A DNA stretch of 64,000 nucleotides from DATAZK01 sp965199805 (lineage in GTDB: Bacteria > Actinomycetota > Actinomycetes > Frankiales > Frankiaceae): positions 1,364,001 to 1,428,000 of the forward strand of contig CBDATO010000001.1 in NCBI GenBank assembly GCA_965199805.1, in the 5' to 3' direction. Positions 24,719 to 33,424 of the stretch are shown here, piece by piece; the stretch's first letter is position 1; every line of letters begins with the position of its first letter. The notes beneath the pieces were generated by a model. The model saw only the letters and a list, made by a program, of their open reading frames with translations, was not told the DNA's origin and searched no databases. The translations under genes and the position numbers were made by a program.

Positions 24719-25557
24719 GTGCGCCCGGTCTGCGCTGTCGAGCGCAGACGTATCTGCCGGCCGGGATGGGATAGCCGGAGCGTCACGTGGCTGATGGGGC
24801 TCGTGATGCTGGCCTCGTGTTCGCGGTCAACAGCAACCGCAACACCTGCACCCAGCTCGCCGTTATCCCATTGGAAGACGGTGAGCACGACCACTTACCA
24901 GCTGCACCACGACGCGTCCGCACGGGCGGCTCCGCTGGTTGTCGTGCTCGGTGCCAGCGGTCGGGACTTGCCGAGCATCGTGGCTGCTCAAGGCCAGGAC
25001 CGGCTCGCCGAGCAAGAGGGTTACGCCGTGGCCTACGTGCCCGCGCCCAACCGCGAACGCGTCTGGTACACCGGACCGAACTCGAGCGCGGTCAAGCCTT
25101 ACGACGGCGTCGGCTACCTGAAGCGCCTGGTCGCTGAGATCTCCCGCGTAGCCGACATCGACCCAAGCGGGTCTACATCGAGGGGTGGTCGAACGGGGGC
25201 TTCATGGCCGTCCACGCCGCCACCACCGCACCGGACGTCTTTGCGGCCGCCGGCGAGATCGAAAGCGTCCTCGACATGCCCGTCGCGACGAAACGACCTG
25301 TGCGCATCATTCACATCCACTCCCCGCTCGACACGGTGGTCCCGATCGGTGGGGGCGACTCAGCCCTCTTCCACGGCTTCTTCGGTCGCCATGTGCGCCT
25401 GCCCGACACCTTTGCCGAAGCCGGAAAACTTCCGGTCGGATCGACGTGGTCGCTGGTGACAGATGTCGGATCCGGCCCCGGACATCACGGCTACCAGCCC
25501 TCCGCCGCCGAGCGGTTCTGGCAATTCTTTGACGCCAGTCGAACCGCGCCGCCTTAG
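24719..25557 (+). pseudogene. Lipoprotein esterase of the PHB-depolymerase/LpqC type, frameshifted
   Basis: Alpha/beta-hydrolase family that includes extracellular polyhydroxybutyrate depolymerases and feruloyl esterases. From about GTG 24719 there is a basic leader (VERRRICRPGW) and a hydrophobic stretch ending in lipobox LASC. Next come YQLHHDASARAAPLVVVLGA (strand and oxyanion region) and EGYAVAYVPAPNRERVWY. Near 25164 the frame breaks: adding one base joins to YIEGWSNGGFMAVHAATTAP, which holds the nucleophile Ser in GWSNG. The acid and His regions follow (HSPLDTVVPIGG, GPGHHGYQPSA). All catalytic parts exist but in two frames, so the gene is inactive unless the indel is a sequencing error. 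Confidence 0.8.
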
Positions 25558-25797
25558 CCTGACGCAGAACGCTGCGACAACCGGGTTGCAGTGTGCGCAG
25601 TCGGCTGGCCGTGGGCTATCGACTTCGCGATTGCGGCGAGTAACTAAAGTCCCGCCTGCCGTGGACGGCGAATGCCGGCCACGGAATGTCGACGGCCACG
25701 AGGCGGGCAACCGCCATACGGACTGGAGCCCATGAGAACGACCTACCGGCCGACGCTGGCATCGGCCACAGCGGATATGTGAGGCAGGTACGGGCGG

Positions 25798-26040
25798 ATG
25801 AGCCAATGCAACGGCATCGGCTGGGGATGCACGCTGACGGGAGGCGAACAGGCGCTCCTCATCTTCATCGTGGTCGGCATACCGATCCTGGTTGTCGTAT
25901 CCGTTTTGGTCTTGTTCTTCGTCCTGCGCCGTCGGGAGAACAGGCGTGACCTACCGGCGAACGGCATCCGGCCGAGCTGGCTACTACTCGGCTTGTTTAC
26001 CCTGCTCGTTCTCGCCGCTACCGGTGTCTGGCACCGCTGA
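25798..26040 (+). CDS. Small two-helix membrane protein
   Basis: 80 aa from ATG 25798. Two membrane helices: ALLIFIVVGIPILVVVSVLV at ~19-41 and WLLLGLFTLLVLAATGVW at ~61-78, joined by a very basic loop (LRRRENRRDLP) that should lie in the cytoplasm. A Cys pair (QCNGIGWGC) sits near the N-terminus. The tail end faces a degraded HAD gene on the other strand. No family recognised. Confidence 0.65.
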   Translation: MSQCNGIGWGCTLTGGEQALLIFIVVGIPILVVVSVLVLFFVLRRRENRRDLPANGIRPSWLLLGLFTLLVLAATGVWHR

Positions 26041-26081
26041 GCGATCACACTCACCGACGCTCTGTCGCCCCTTTCGCGTTC

Positions 26082-26325
26082 TCAATTGCTCCGCCTGGTC
26101 TTCGTACCGGTTGCAGCCGACACCGTGACTTCGCGTTGCACAGCCCGGTAGTCCTCGTCCTCGGTCAGTGGCCGAGTTCGCCCGCGTCCCAGTAGGCCTG
26201 CAGCCGTGCGTCCAAGTCGCCGACTGCCCGGCCGACCCGTCGTTCCCAACGGTCGGCAAGTGCGGTGTCACCTCGAGGACGCCGCCGATGTCGAACACGA
26301 CCGCACCAATCGCCGAGTTAGTCAC
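26082..26325 (-). pseudogene. HAD-like hydrolase, N-terminal remnant
   Basis: GTG 26325 overlaps the stop of the upstream phosphotransferase gene (GTGA). It begins VTNSAIGAVVFDIGGVLEVT, the motif I loop of HAD phosphatases (DIGGV with Phe-Asp start). Family text continues in a second frame (LADRWERRVGRAVGDLDARL then QAYWDAGELGH) and perhaps a third (LTEDED). At least one frameshift and loss of the C-terminal two thirds make it a pseudogene. Originally it was probably cotranscribed with the phosphotransferase. Confidence 0.7.
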
Positions 26326-27161
26326 GGTTCCCCCGTCAGACGCCGGGTGATGTTGCCGGCGACGGCGATGGTCCAGGCCTGCGTACGGGGCATGCGTTCC
26401 CGGACACCGTTCTCCCACATCCTCCGGAAGGCCGGGTCGGCGTCGGCGGCCGCACGGAAGGTCAGGTGGTTGTTGTGGACCCGTCGCACGGCCAACGGCA
26501 TCAGCTCGGCGCGTTGGGCAGCGTCGAGTCCGTACGCATCCGCGAACAGCGCCACCCGTGTCGGGATGTCGGCGTCGACCAGCGCCGGCGCACGGTCAGC
26601 CGGGTGCAGCAGTGGAGCCCACCAGTACAGGGCGTTCGCCACGTCGTTCAACCGGGTCGTCGGCTGCGCCAGGTCGAAGTCGATCAGCGCCGCCGGTAAA
26701 CCGTCCCGGAACACGACGTTGCCCGGGCAGTAGTCCATGTGTGCGACCAGCTCCGGCTCGTCGAACAACCGCAACAGCCCGTGCGGCGCAACGCCCGGCA
26801 ATCCGCCCCAGGAGGCATACGCGGGAGGCTGCCACCCGTGGGCCGCGGGGTGTTCACGCCGGATGAGCCGGGCCAGAGCGACCAGGACCTCATCCCGTGT
26901 GGCGTAGTCCGGTAGGGGCTCCCGCGGGACGTCACCGGCAAGGAAGGTCAACATCTCGCGTCCCTGGTCGTCGAAGCCGAGCGGGCGCGGTGCAGCGTCG
27001 AAGCCTGCGTCGTGCAGGTGCTGCAGCAAGGCATGGACCGTCCGGGTGAACGGCCGCACCGGGCGGCGCACCGTGTCGCCGATGCGCACGATCCCCGTGG
27101 TCACTCCGTCGCCGACAAGCGGCTCCTCATCGGCGGCCGGCGCACCTGCCGTTTCGGACAT
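26322..27161 (-). CDS. Aminoglycoside phosphotransferase (APH) family kinase-like protein
   Basis: 279 aa, cytoplasmic. Protein-kinase-like fold: catalytic loop AHMDYCPGNVVFRDG (HxDxxxxN with Asp and Asn) at ~146-160 and the magnesium motif AALIDFDLA at ~163-171. The N-lobe ends EMLTFLAGDVPREPLPDY. Members phosphorylate antibiotics, sugars, choline or other small alcohols; the substrate cannot be told from the sequence, and no close match to a known resistance enzyme is evident. It is divergent from sigma cassette E, and downstream it overlaps the HAD remnant by GTGA. Confidence 0.82.
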   Translation of the reverse strand: MSETAGAPAADEEPLVGDGVTTGIVRIGDTVRRPVRPFTRTVHALLQHLHDAGFDAAPRPLGFDDQGREMLTFLAGDVPREPLPDYATRDEVLVALARLIRREHPAAHGWQPPAYASWGGLPGVAPHGLLRLFDEPELVAHMDYCPGNVVFRDGLPAALIDFDLAQPTTRLNDVANALYWWAPLLHPADRAPALVDADIPTRVALFADAYGLDAAQRAELMPLAVRRVHNNHLTFRAAADADPAFRRMWENGVRERMPRTQAWTIAVAGNITRRLTGEP

Positions 27162-27236
27162 TTGCGAAGCATCCCCCGGCTTGGCGCCGACACCAACTCC
27201 CGCAGGGCCACCTGAAAGTCACGGCGCTAGCGGCTG

Positions 27237-27260
27237 AACCTTTCCGCCGCTCAAGGCGTG
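27237..27260 (+). promoter_or_regulatory. ECF-type promoter motif 5 (sigma cassette E)
   Basis: AACCTTTCCG at 27237-27246 and CGTG at 27257-27260, 13 bases after AACCTTT. The first usable GTG (27270) is nine bases beyond, consistent with a leaderless transcript. Confidence 0.6.
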
Positions 27261-27269
27261 TACACAGCT

Positions 27270-27797
27270 GTGGTGAGGAGCCGGCTCGATGCAGCTGCGG
27301 AGCAGGAGTTCATGGCCTGGGCGACGCCGCGTACCCGCCGCCTGCAACGGACCGCGTTCCTTTTGTGCGGTGACTGGCACACCTCAGAAGATCTCGTGCA
27401 GGAGGCGCTTACCAAAACGGCCCTGCACTGGACCCGTATCGCGGGCCGCGGAGATCCCGACGCCTACATCCGGACCGTCCTCGTCAACGCGGCACGCACC
27501 CGATGGCGACGCCGCTCCGTCAGTAACGAACGACCCACCGGCGATGACGCCCCCTGGGATCGAGTCGCCGTTAACGACGGAGCCGACGAACGCGCCGACC
27601 GCGAACTGCTCCTGACCGCCCTCTCTGCCCTCCCGGAACGGCAACGGACCGCGGTCGTGCTGCGCTACTTCGAACAGCTCACCGAAGCCGAAACAGCCGC
27701 CGCCATGGACTGCTCGACGGGAACGGTCAAAAGCCAGACCCACCGAGCCTTGAAGAGTCTCAATCGCCTGCTCACCGTCGAGGCGGATACATGCTGA
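27270..27797 (+). CDS. SigE-type ECF RNA polymerase sigma factor (cassette E)
   Basis: 175 aa from GTG 27270, placed at the expected transcription start; GTG 27258 would lie inside the promoter and GTG 27273 is also possible. Region 2: EFMAWATPRTRRLQRTAFLL, then SEDLVQEALTKTALHWTRIA. Region 4: LPERQRTAVVLRYFEQLTEA, then MDCSTGTVKSQTHRALKSLN. It ends DTC with the stop in ATGCTGA, overlapping the partner start. This is the only fully intact member of the B/D/E paralogue trio. Its own promoter motif matches those of the other cassettes, so autoregulation or cross-regulation is likely (inference). Confidence 0.9.
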   Translation: MVRSRLDAAAEQEFMAWATPRTRRLQRTAFLLCGDWHTSEDLVQEALTKTALHWTRIAGRGDPDAYIRTVLVNAARTRWRRRSVSNERPTGDDAPWDRVAVNDGADERADRELLLTALSALPERQRTAVVLRYFEQLTEAETAAAMDCSTGTVKSQTHRALKSLNRLLTVEADTC

Positions 27798-28858
27798 ACG
27801 ACGCCGAACTGAACGCCGCGCTCGGGAACGCCGCCGGCGACCCACCCTCCGGAATCAACCCCGGGCGGGCGTTCGCTCGTGCCCGCGCCATCCGCCACCG
27901 TCGGCGCATGGCCGGTTGCGCACTCGCACTCGCTGCAGTCGCCGCGCTCGGCACCGCGGCAGCTACCACCGGCGCCCTGACCAAGTCCTCCACGGCAACC
28001 TTGCAGCCAGTCGTTCCGAGCCGTCCGGTGCTGGCGGACATCAACGGCGTTGACGTGACACTGCTCCCGGCCGGGATGCGCCTGACGGGCCCCCCGTCCT
28101 ACGGACAGACACAGTCCGGGTTGACCAGCTATGGCTGGACGACCGAAGCCCGAAACCCCGGTAACCGCAACCAGACACTGACGATCGTGGTGGTGCGTGA
28201 CACCCCGGCCGCGATCGCTGACCAGATGCGCCCCTACGACCCCAAGACCACGAAGAAATTCGAAGTCACGGGCGGAACACTGACGTCCGTCACCGTGCGA
28301 GGCCACACCGGCGGCCTCATCGCGAACCTCCCTTCATCCCAAGGCCCGCCTACCAACCGAATCACCTGGGCAGAGAACCCCGGTCTCATCATCTCCGTGG
28401 ACGGCCACGGTCTGACCCTGAAGCAGGTCCAAGACGTCGCAGATGGTCTCGTCGTCCATGCCGCACCGGCGCCGCCGGCGCATGATCCGAACGCCGTAAC
28501 CGCCATCCGTGCCGCTCTCAACCAGGCCTACGACGGATCCAATCCGGCGGCAGTCAAACTCGCGGCCGTCCAAAACGGGACAACGCTCATCCCGACCCTG
28601 CAACGCCTCGGTGAACTGCTGCCGCACGCCGTCACGAGCAGCAAGATCAGCGTCGGTCGGATCACGTTCCTCAGCGCCGGCCGAGCCGTCGTCGACACCA
28701 ACCTCACGTTCGACTACGACCGAAACCCCGCCAACGCACCGGTACAGACCGGCGGCCTGCAGACCGTCGTACTGGACCACGGCAGATGGCTGGTCCTCAG
28801 AAGCAGCTACTGCAGCTTCATCAGCGCCCCCGGCGGGGCGAACTGCCCAACCAGCTGA
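27791..28858 (+). CDS. Single-pass membrane sensor/anti-sigma-like partner of sigma E
   Basis: A protein of 355 aa. Cytoplasmic tip to IRHRRRMAG, membrane helix CALALAAVAALGTAAATTGAL (~41-61), then the two-part ectodomain: VDVTLLPAGM ... ITWAENPGLIISVDGHGLTL ... VADGLVVHAAP (DUF4367-like) and LNQAYDGSNPAAVKLAAVQN ... GRITFLSAGRAVVDTNLTFD (NTF2-like). It closes with SSYCSFI and ANCPTS. Homologous along its length to the proteins at 16031 and 21554. Translation is coupled to sigma E through the ATGCTGA overlap. Most likely an extracytoplasmic sensor that sequesters sigma E; the cytoplasmic segment lacks HxxxCxxC. Confidence 0.82.
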   Translation: MLNDAELNAALGNAAGDPPSGINPGRAFARARAIRHRRRMAGCALALAAVAALGTAAATTGALTKSSTATLQPVVPSRPVLADINGVDVTLLPAGMRLTGPPSYGQTQSGLTSYGWTTEARNPGNRNQTLTIVVVRDTPAAIADQMRPYDPKTTKKFEVTGGTLTSVTVRGHTGGLIANLPSSQGPPTNRITWAENPGLIISVDGHGLTLKQVQDVADGLVVHAAPAPPAHDPNAVTAIRAALNQAYDGSNPAAVKLAAVQNGTTLIPTLQRLGELLPHAVTSSKISVGRITFLSAGRAVVDTNLTFDYDRNPANAPVQTGGLQTVVLDHGRWLVLRSSYCSFISAPGGANCPTS

Positions 28859-28988
28859 CCGACCGTCAGTGTAGAAGGCAGCCTCCGAAAGAGTCACCCG
28901 ATTGCCGCGAACCGCACTGGGCCTTGGAGCCGTTTTCTGGGAGCGCTCGGACCGTCCGTGCGATCGACCCCATTGGCGTGATGACCTC

Positions 28989-29942
28989 ATGGACGAACGC
29001 GGTATCGATCAGCACCTTGCCGACGTCGAGATCGCGGTCCCGCCTGACCCCGATGGGCCGCGCCGCCGCCGAAATGGCGCCAACCGATGGATCGCGGCGG
29101 GGGCCGTCGTCGCTGTCGCTGCAGCCATCGCCGTTCCTGTTGGCTTGACCCAGCACGCCGGCAATGCTGGTAGCGCTCATGCGGCAGGCTCACAGCCAGC
29201 CGTGACCCCGTCAGCGGCGCCTACGACGCCGCCGATCCCGACTCCGAAGCCCGGCAGCATCACCTACCACCCGTTGAACGCACCGAATGTCGGCCGGGAA
29301 AGGTCGAAGCACCGCCTGCTGCCCGCGGTGGCCGGCCCGCTGGGAACAGGCGGGTTCGCCTTCCTGCGCGACACCGACGACCAGGTTCCGAAGTGGGACC
29401 CCTGCCGCCCCATCCACTACGTCGTCAATCCGGCCTACACACCCGCAGGCGGCGCCGAGGCGATCGTCGAGGCCGTCAACACCGTCTCGCAGGCCAGCGG
29501 TCTGAAGTTCGTCTACGACGGGACCACGGCGGAGCGGCCGTCGGACGATCGCAGCAAGTACCAGGAGGGCAAGTACGGCGACCGCTGGGCGCCCGTACTG
29601 ATCTCCTGGTCCAGCCCCTTCGAGACCGCCGACCTGGCGGATGATGTCGTCGGGATCGGCGGTGGAAACGAATACCAGGGGCCGGTCAGCAAGACGCCGA
29701 TTCTCGTCTCGGGCTTCGTCACCCTGGATGCCCTGCAGTTCGTGTCCGAGGCGCCGGTCCTGCCTGCGAGGGCGATGAGCCACGTGATCGAGCACGAGCT
29801 CGGCCACGTCGTCGGTCTCGACCACGTCCAGGACCCGAACGCTTTGATGACCGCGTCGAGCGACCTCAGCAGCGGCCCCCAAGCCGGCGACCTACGTGGA
29901 TTCGCCCAGGCCGGCGCCGGGACCTGCCACCCCGAGATCTAA
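28989..29942 (+). CDS. Membrane-anchored matrixin-like zinc metalloprotease
   Basis: 317 aa from ATG 28989. Cytoplasmic N-terminus GPRRRRNGANR, one membrane helix WIAAGAVVAVAAAIAVPVGL (~37-56), a Pro/Thr stalk, then the protease domain. The zinc site is HVIEHELGHVVGLDH (HExxHxxGxxH) near residue 270, followed by the Met-turn region NALMTA, as in matrixins. The substrate-cleft start is CRPIHYVVNPAYTP. It acts outside the membrane. It begins 131 nt after the partner of sigma E and shares its tip-helix-stalk topology, so processing of nearby membrane sensors is a possible role (speculation). No propeptide Cys switch is obvious. Confidence 0.82.
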   Translation: MDERGIDQHLADVEIAVPPDPDGPRRRRNGANRWIAAGAVVAVAAAIAVPVGLTQHAGNAGSAHAAGSQPAVTPSAAPTTPPIPTPKPGSITYHPLNAPNVGRERSKHRLLPAVAGPLGTGGFAFLRDTDDQVPKWDPCRPIHYVVNPAYTPAGGAEAIVEAVNTVSQASGLKFVYDGTTAERPSDDRSKYQEGKYGDRWAPVLISWSSPFETADLADDVVGIGGGNEYQGPVSKTPILVSGFVTLDALQFVSEAPVLPARAMSHVIEHELGHVVGLDHVQDPNALMTASSDLSSGPQAGDLRGFAQAGAGTCHPEI

Positions 29943-30149
29943 CCCACGCGCCGCGCTCGACGCCGTCGGTGTGCGTTGGACGCGAAGGGGGGTTCTGGCC
30001 TTGGAAGGGACAGCCCGCGTACGCGAGCTCACGGCGCCCGCCCGCCTCCTTCCCTTCATCCATCAGAAAGACAGAGGAGACGGGGCCACCTCCCGTCGGC
30101 CGTGAAATTGCTCTTGTCTCGCGAGGCGCTCAAGAGCAACCTGTTCGGC

Positions 30150-30554
30150 ATGGACTTCTGGACGATCGAGGTGCTGGACGGCAGCTCGTCCGCTGATCTT
30201 TGGAAAGACGCCTACGGCGACTCACTCGTCGAAGCGGCGAACACTCACGGCGTGTCCGACTGGGCCTGGTCCCATCACCGCTGGGGCGTCGTCCTGGAGG
30301 TGCAGTTCACGGACGAGGCCGACTGGCTGCGCTTCCGGGCGCTGCCCACCGTACGAGCGGCTCTGGACGCCGTTCCCGACCCGGCGGGCCTCATCATCTA
30401 CAACGGAAAAGGCGGCGGAGCCGGCGTCCGCGTGCCCCGCTGCCCACCGTGGCATCCCGCTGCCGGTGCCATCGCCGCCGCGCTGCCCGAAGAGACGCCC
30501 CCGACATATGCGGGGTCCTGCATGGAGCCGGAGCCGTACGCCGTACCGGCGTGA
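30150..30554 (+). CDS. Conserved hypothetical actinobacterial protein
   Basis: 134 aa from ATG 30150 (MDFWTIEVLDG); GTG 30102 would add 16 residues. Small soluble protein with text I associate with an uncharacterised actinobacterial family: SSADLWKDAYGDSLVEAAN, WAWSHHRWGVVLEVQFTDEA, RFRALPTVRAALDAVPDPAG, then a Gly-rich YNGKGGGAGVRVPR. It has a ferredoxin-like alpha/beta feel, but no catalytic motif. The name and reaction are unknown. Confidence 0.65.
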   Translation: MDFWTIEVLDGSSSADLWKDAYGDSLVEAANTHGVSDWAWSHHRWGVVLEVQFTDEADWLRFRALPTVRAALDAVPDPAGLIIYNGKGGGAGVRVPRCPPWHPAAGAIAAALPEETPPTYAGSCMEPEPYAVPA

Positions 30555-30698
30555 TCTCCCAGCCCGCCAACCGTGCTGAGCCGCGCACCCAGGACTCGCT
30601 TGCCCGGTAGCCAGCCCATCTAGAGCCGTCCGTCGCGAAGCCACGTGAAGCGACCGAAGCCACCATCTGCTCAGCGCGCTAGCCAGCTGGCGACCATC

Positions 30699-30962
30699 TC
30701 AGCCTCGACGGCATGCGGCCGTAAGTCCGTCGCGGCAAACGCCCGCTGCGAGAAGTGCCTGCAGACGAGCGGCAAGAACGCTCGAGGACATCTCATCCGC
30801 CCTCCTGCGTAGTTCTCGGAAGCCGAGACCACCATCCCGCAACTCCCAGACCACCCGAAGCGTCCACCGCTGACCGAGCAGATCCAGCGCCGCCATCATC
30901 GGACGCCCCGTCCGAGATCCGCGGACTGGCTGCCCAGGCATTGGTGGCTCGACAGCGTCCAT
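30699..30962 (-). pseudogene. HxlR-family regulator, truncated
   Basis: ATG 30962 leads into ALDLLGQRWTLRVVWELRDG, then LGFRELRRRADEMSSSVLAA and RLQALLAAGV, the winged helix of HxlR-type regulators. After this the family text stops, and the frame ends within 14 residues. The expected wing strands and C-terminal helix are missing, so a deletion has removed the last third. Probably non-functional. Confidence 0.65.
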
Positions 30963-31161
30963 ACCGGGCACCCTAAGCGCGCCCAACCAGGCTGCGGTTG
31001 CAGCGCTGACCGAGCCCGTCCCAGGCTTGTCAGGGCCGCTGCGGCGGTGTTTAGCTGGGTGGACGTTGTGAGAGGCGCACCTCACAGCTGAGCATTAGCG
31101 GCAGACGGGTCCGCAGCGGCGGTCCGATATCTGCCGCATTGCGGTCTAGTAGGTGCGCTGG

Positions 31162-32655
31162 TCAGTGCCGGTGGAGCGCCCGGACGGCGACCGCCGCGGC
31201 GACGAGAGTCCCGGCCGCGATGAGCAGGGCTACATGCATTCCGGATACGAAGGCGGTTTCGGCTTGCCGGGCGGCACGGGGTCCGAGCTGCGCCGCCTGC
31301 GCCAGAGACGAGCGGGCACGCTCGGCGACGGGATGCGGTAGCCCCGTGACGTCTAGATGCGCCCGGTAACTCGAGGCGAGCGCGCTGCCCAGAACAGCGA
31401 TTCCGAGCGCTCCCCCGAGTTCGCGGGCCAGGTCGTTGACGGCGGATCCGACGCCTTGTCGAGCGGCCGGCAGGGCGTCGGTGATGGCGGTTGTTGCTGG
31501 GGTCATCGCCAATCCCATCCCCACGCCGAGCGGAAGGAGCCCGCACAGCAGGGATAGGTAGGAGCTCGTGTCGTTCAGTGTGGAGAGCCATGCGAGCGCC
31601 GCACCGCCGATGACGAGACCTAGGGAGCTGGTCTGGCCGGTACCGAGGCGTGAGGCGATTCGCGGGGCGAGGAGCCGCGCGCTGGACATGGTGCCGAACG
31701 CTGTCGGGATGAGGCTGACCGCGGCTACCAGCGAACTGTCGCCGAGTACGAGCTGCAGATACTGCAGCACGGTGAAGATGAAGCCGAAGAAGGCGAAGAA
31801 CTGCACCAGGATTGACAGGGTGCCCGCGGCGAAGGCCCGGTGGGTGAACAGCCGTGGGTCAAGCAGCGGGTGGCCGCTTCGCAGCTCCCATGCCACGAAG
31901 CCGGTGATGATGACCAGCGCTGTAGCGAGGCCGGCGAGGGTCCTGCCTGTCAACCAGCCCTCGGTCGGCGCCTCGATGATGGAGTAGACCAGTACGCCAA
32001 GGCCGGCGACGACGAGCAGTGCGCCGACCACATCCAGGGGCGGGCTTGCGGGATCCGCTGACTCTGGGGCGATGCTGATCGTTCCGGCGATCGCCCCGAT
32101 GGCGAGCACGATGTTGACCGCGAAGACCGCCCGCCAGGACCACTGCTCGAGAACGAGCCCCGAGGTGAGCAGGCCCAGCACCGCGGAGGCGCCGGCCACT
32201 CCGGCCCAGGTGCCCACCGCTTTCGCCCGTTGCGCGGCCGGGAAGGTGCTAGTCAGGGTGGACAGGGTGGCCGGCATGACAAAGGCGGCGCCGAGCCCGA
32301 GCACCGCCCGGAGCGCGATGAGCCATCCGGCGCTGCTCACGGTCATCGCTGCTGCCGATCCGGCGGCAAAGACGGTTAAGCCGCCGAGGAGTGTGCGTCG
32401 GCGTCCGAAGCGGTCTCCGAGCGCTCCGGCGGGCAGGAGAAGCGCGGCGAAGACGAGCGCGTACGCGTCGACCATCCAGGACAGCTGGGTCTGCGTGGCG
32501 TGCGTGTCTCGGGCGATGGACGGCAGGGCCACATTCAGCGAGGCCACCGCGGAAACTACCGTCGCCAGGGCGACGCACGTGACGACAAGAACCGCGGTGT
32601 TGCGCGTCGGGCCGACTGGCTGACTGTCCACCCGACGAGTGATCGTCGTGACCAT
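31162..32655 (-). CDS. MFS drug/proton antiporter, DHA2 (14-helix) type
   Basis: 497 aa in the inner membrane. Signature motifs: LNVALPSIARDTHATQTQLS (motif D1 region), GALGDRFGRRRTLLGG (motif A), LGLGAAFVMPATLSTLTSTF (motif B/C area), and WRAVFAVNIVLAI. Fourteen hydrophobic segments can be counted. It exports hydrophobic or cationic compounds in exchange for protons; the substrate is unknown. A strong AAGGAGGAATT site precedes the ATG. Divergent from a TetR gene 58 bp away, which is very likely its repressor. Confidence 0.9.
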   Translation of the reverse strand: MVTTITRRVDSQPVGPTRNTAVLVVTCVALATVVSAVASLNVALPSIARDTHATQTQLSWMVDAYALVFAALLLPAGALGDRFGRRRTLLGGLTVFAAGSAAAMTVSSAGWLIALRAVLGLGAAFVMPATLSTLTSTFPAAQRAKAVGTWAGVAGASAVLGLLTSGLVLEQWSWRAVFAVNIVLAIGAIAGTISIAPESADPASPPLDVVGALLVVAGLGVLVYSIIEAPTEGWLTGRTLAGLATALVIITGFVAWELRSGHPLLDPRLFTHRAFAAGTLSILVQFFAFFGFIFTVLQYLQLVLGDSSLVAAVSLIPTAFGTMSSARLLAPRIASRLGTGQTSSLGLVIGGAALAWLSTLNDTSSYLSLLCGLLPLGVGMGLAMTPATTAITDALPAARQGVGSAVNDLARELGGALGIAVLGSALASSYRAHLDVTGLPHPVAERARSSLAQAAQLGPRAARQAETAFVSGMHVALLIAAGTLVAAAVAVRALHRH

Positions 32656-32713
32656 AATTCCTCCTTGGCTAGGAGGCGACGGTGACGCGGGGCCGACCTA
32701 TATTTCAACCGTG

Positions 32714-33328
32714 ATGAATAAAGGAGCTCAACGTGGTCGCGGCCGACCGGTCGGCCCTACGCAGACCCGGCAGGACATCCTCGAGGTCGCGAAGCGCCGC
32801 TTTCTGCAGGCGGGTTACGACCAGGTCACGCTGCGCTCAGTGGCACGCGAGGCCGGGGTGGACGTGGCGCTGATCAGCTACCACTTCGGGTCGAAGCAGG
32901 GGCTGTTCGGCGCGGCCATGCAACTGACCAGAAGCCCGCCCCAGGTGCTTTCGGACGTACTCGCCGGGCCGCTCGAGACGCTGCCGGAAAGGCTTGCCGC
33001 AGCGGTCCTCGACGTCTGGGACGATCCCGAGCACGGCGCAGCGCTGCGAAGCTTTGGCACCGCGGCGTTGCGCGATCCCGGTGTCACGCGGCTGTTCGCG
33101 GAGGTAGCCGAGCGGGAGATGATCCGTCGTCTTGCAGAGCGGATCGGCGGCGCGGATGCCATGCGACGCGCAGGCGCGGTGACCAGTCAGCTCGCCGGCG
33201 TCATCATCACCCGCTACGTCCTGCAGTTGGAACCACTCGCGTCGATGCCTCGCGATGAATTAGCCGGGCTCATCGCCGGGCCGGTCCGCGCCGCGTTGAC
33301 CGGACCGCAGCGCCGGCCGCGCCGTTGA
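32714..33328 (+). CDS. TetR-family regulator, probable repressor of the adjacent MFS pump
   Basis: 204 aa from ATG 32714 (MNKGAQRGRGRP). The HTH is TRQDILEVAKRRFLQAGYDQ, then VTLRSVAREAGVDVALISYH and FGSKQGLF, residues ~18-63. The C-terminus resembles the TetR_C_17-like group (LSDVLAGPLETLPERLAAAV ... RDPGVTRLFAEVAEREM). Divergent from the 14-helix exporter with a 58-bp spacer containing CCTCCT-N5-AGGAGG, which partly coincides with the pump's ribosome site and may be coincidental. Ligand unknown. Confidence 0.88.
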   Translation: MNKGAQRGRGRPVGPTQTRQDILEVAKRRFLQAGYDQVTLRSVAREAGVDVALISYHFGSKQGLFGAAMQLTRSPPQVLSDVLAGPLETLPERLAAAVLDVWDDPEHGAALRSFGTAALRDPGVTRLFAEVAEREMIRRLAERIGGADAMRRAGAVTSQLAGVIITRYVLQLEPLASMPRDELAGLIAGPVRAALTGPQRRPRR

Positions 33329-33424
33329 AGTCATTGGTACGGCAGGTGCAGGCGGAGGCGCGGTCGACCGTCCGTACACATGGGATGAACGCTCAGAACC
33401 AGTCGGCACAGGTGCAGGGCTAGA

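Noticed and set aside
32656..32713. CCTCCT-N5-AGGAGG palindrome as a TetR operator
   Set aside because: One arm is the ribosome binding site of the MFS gene, so the symmetry may be accidental; not called as an operator.
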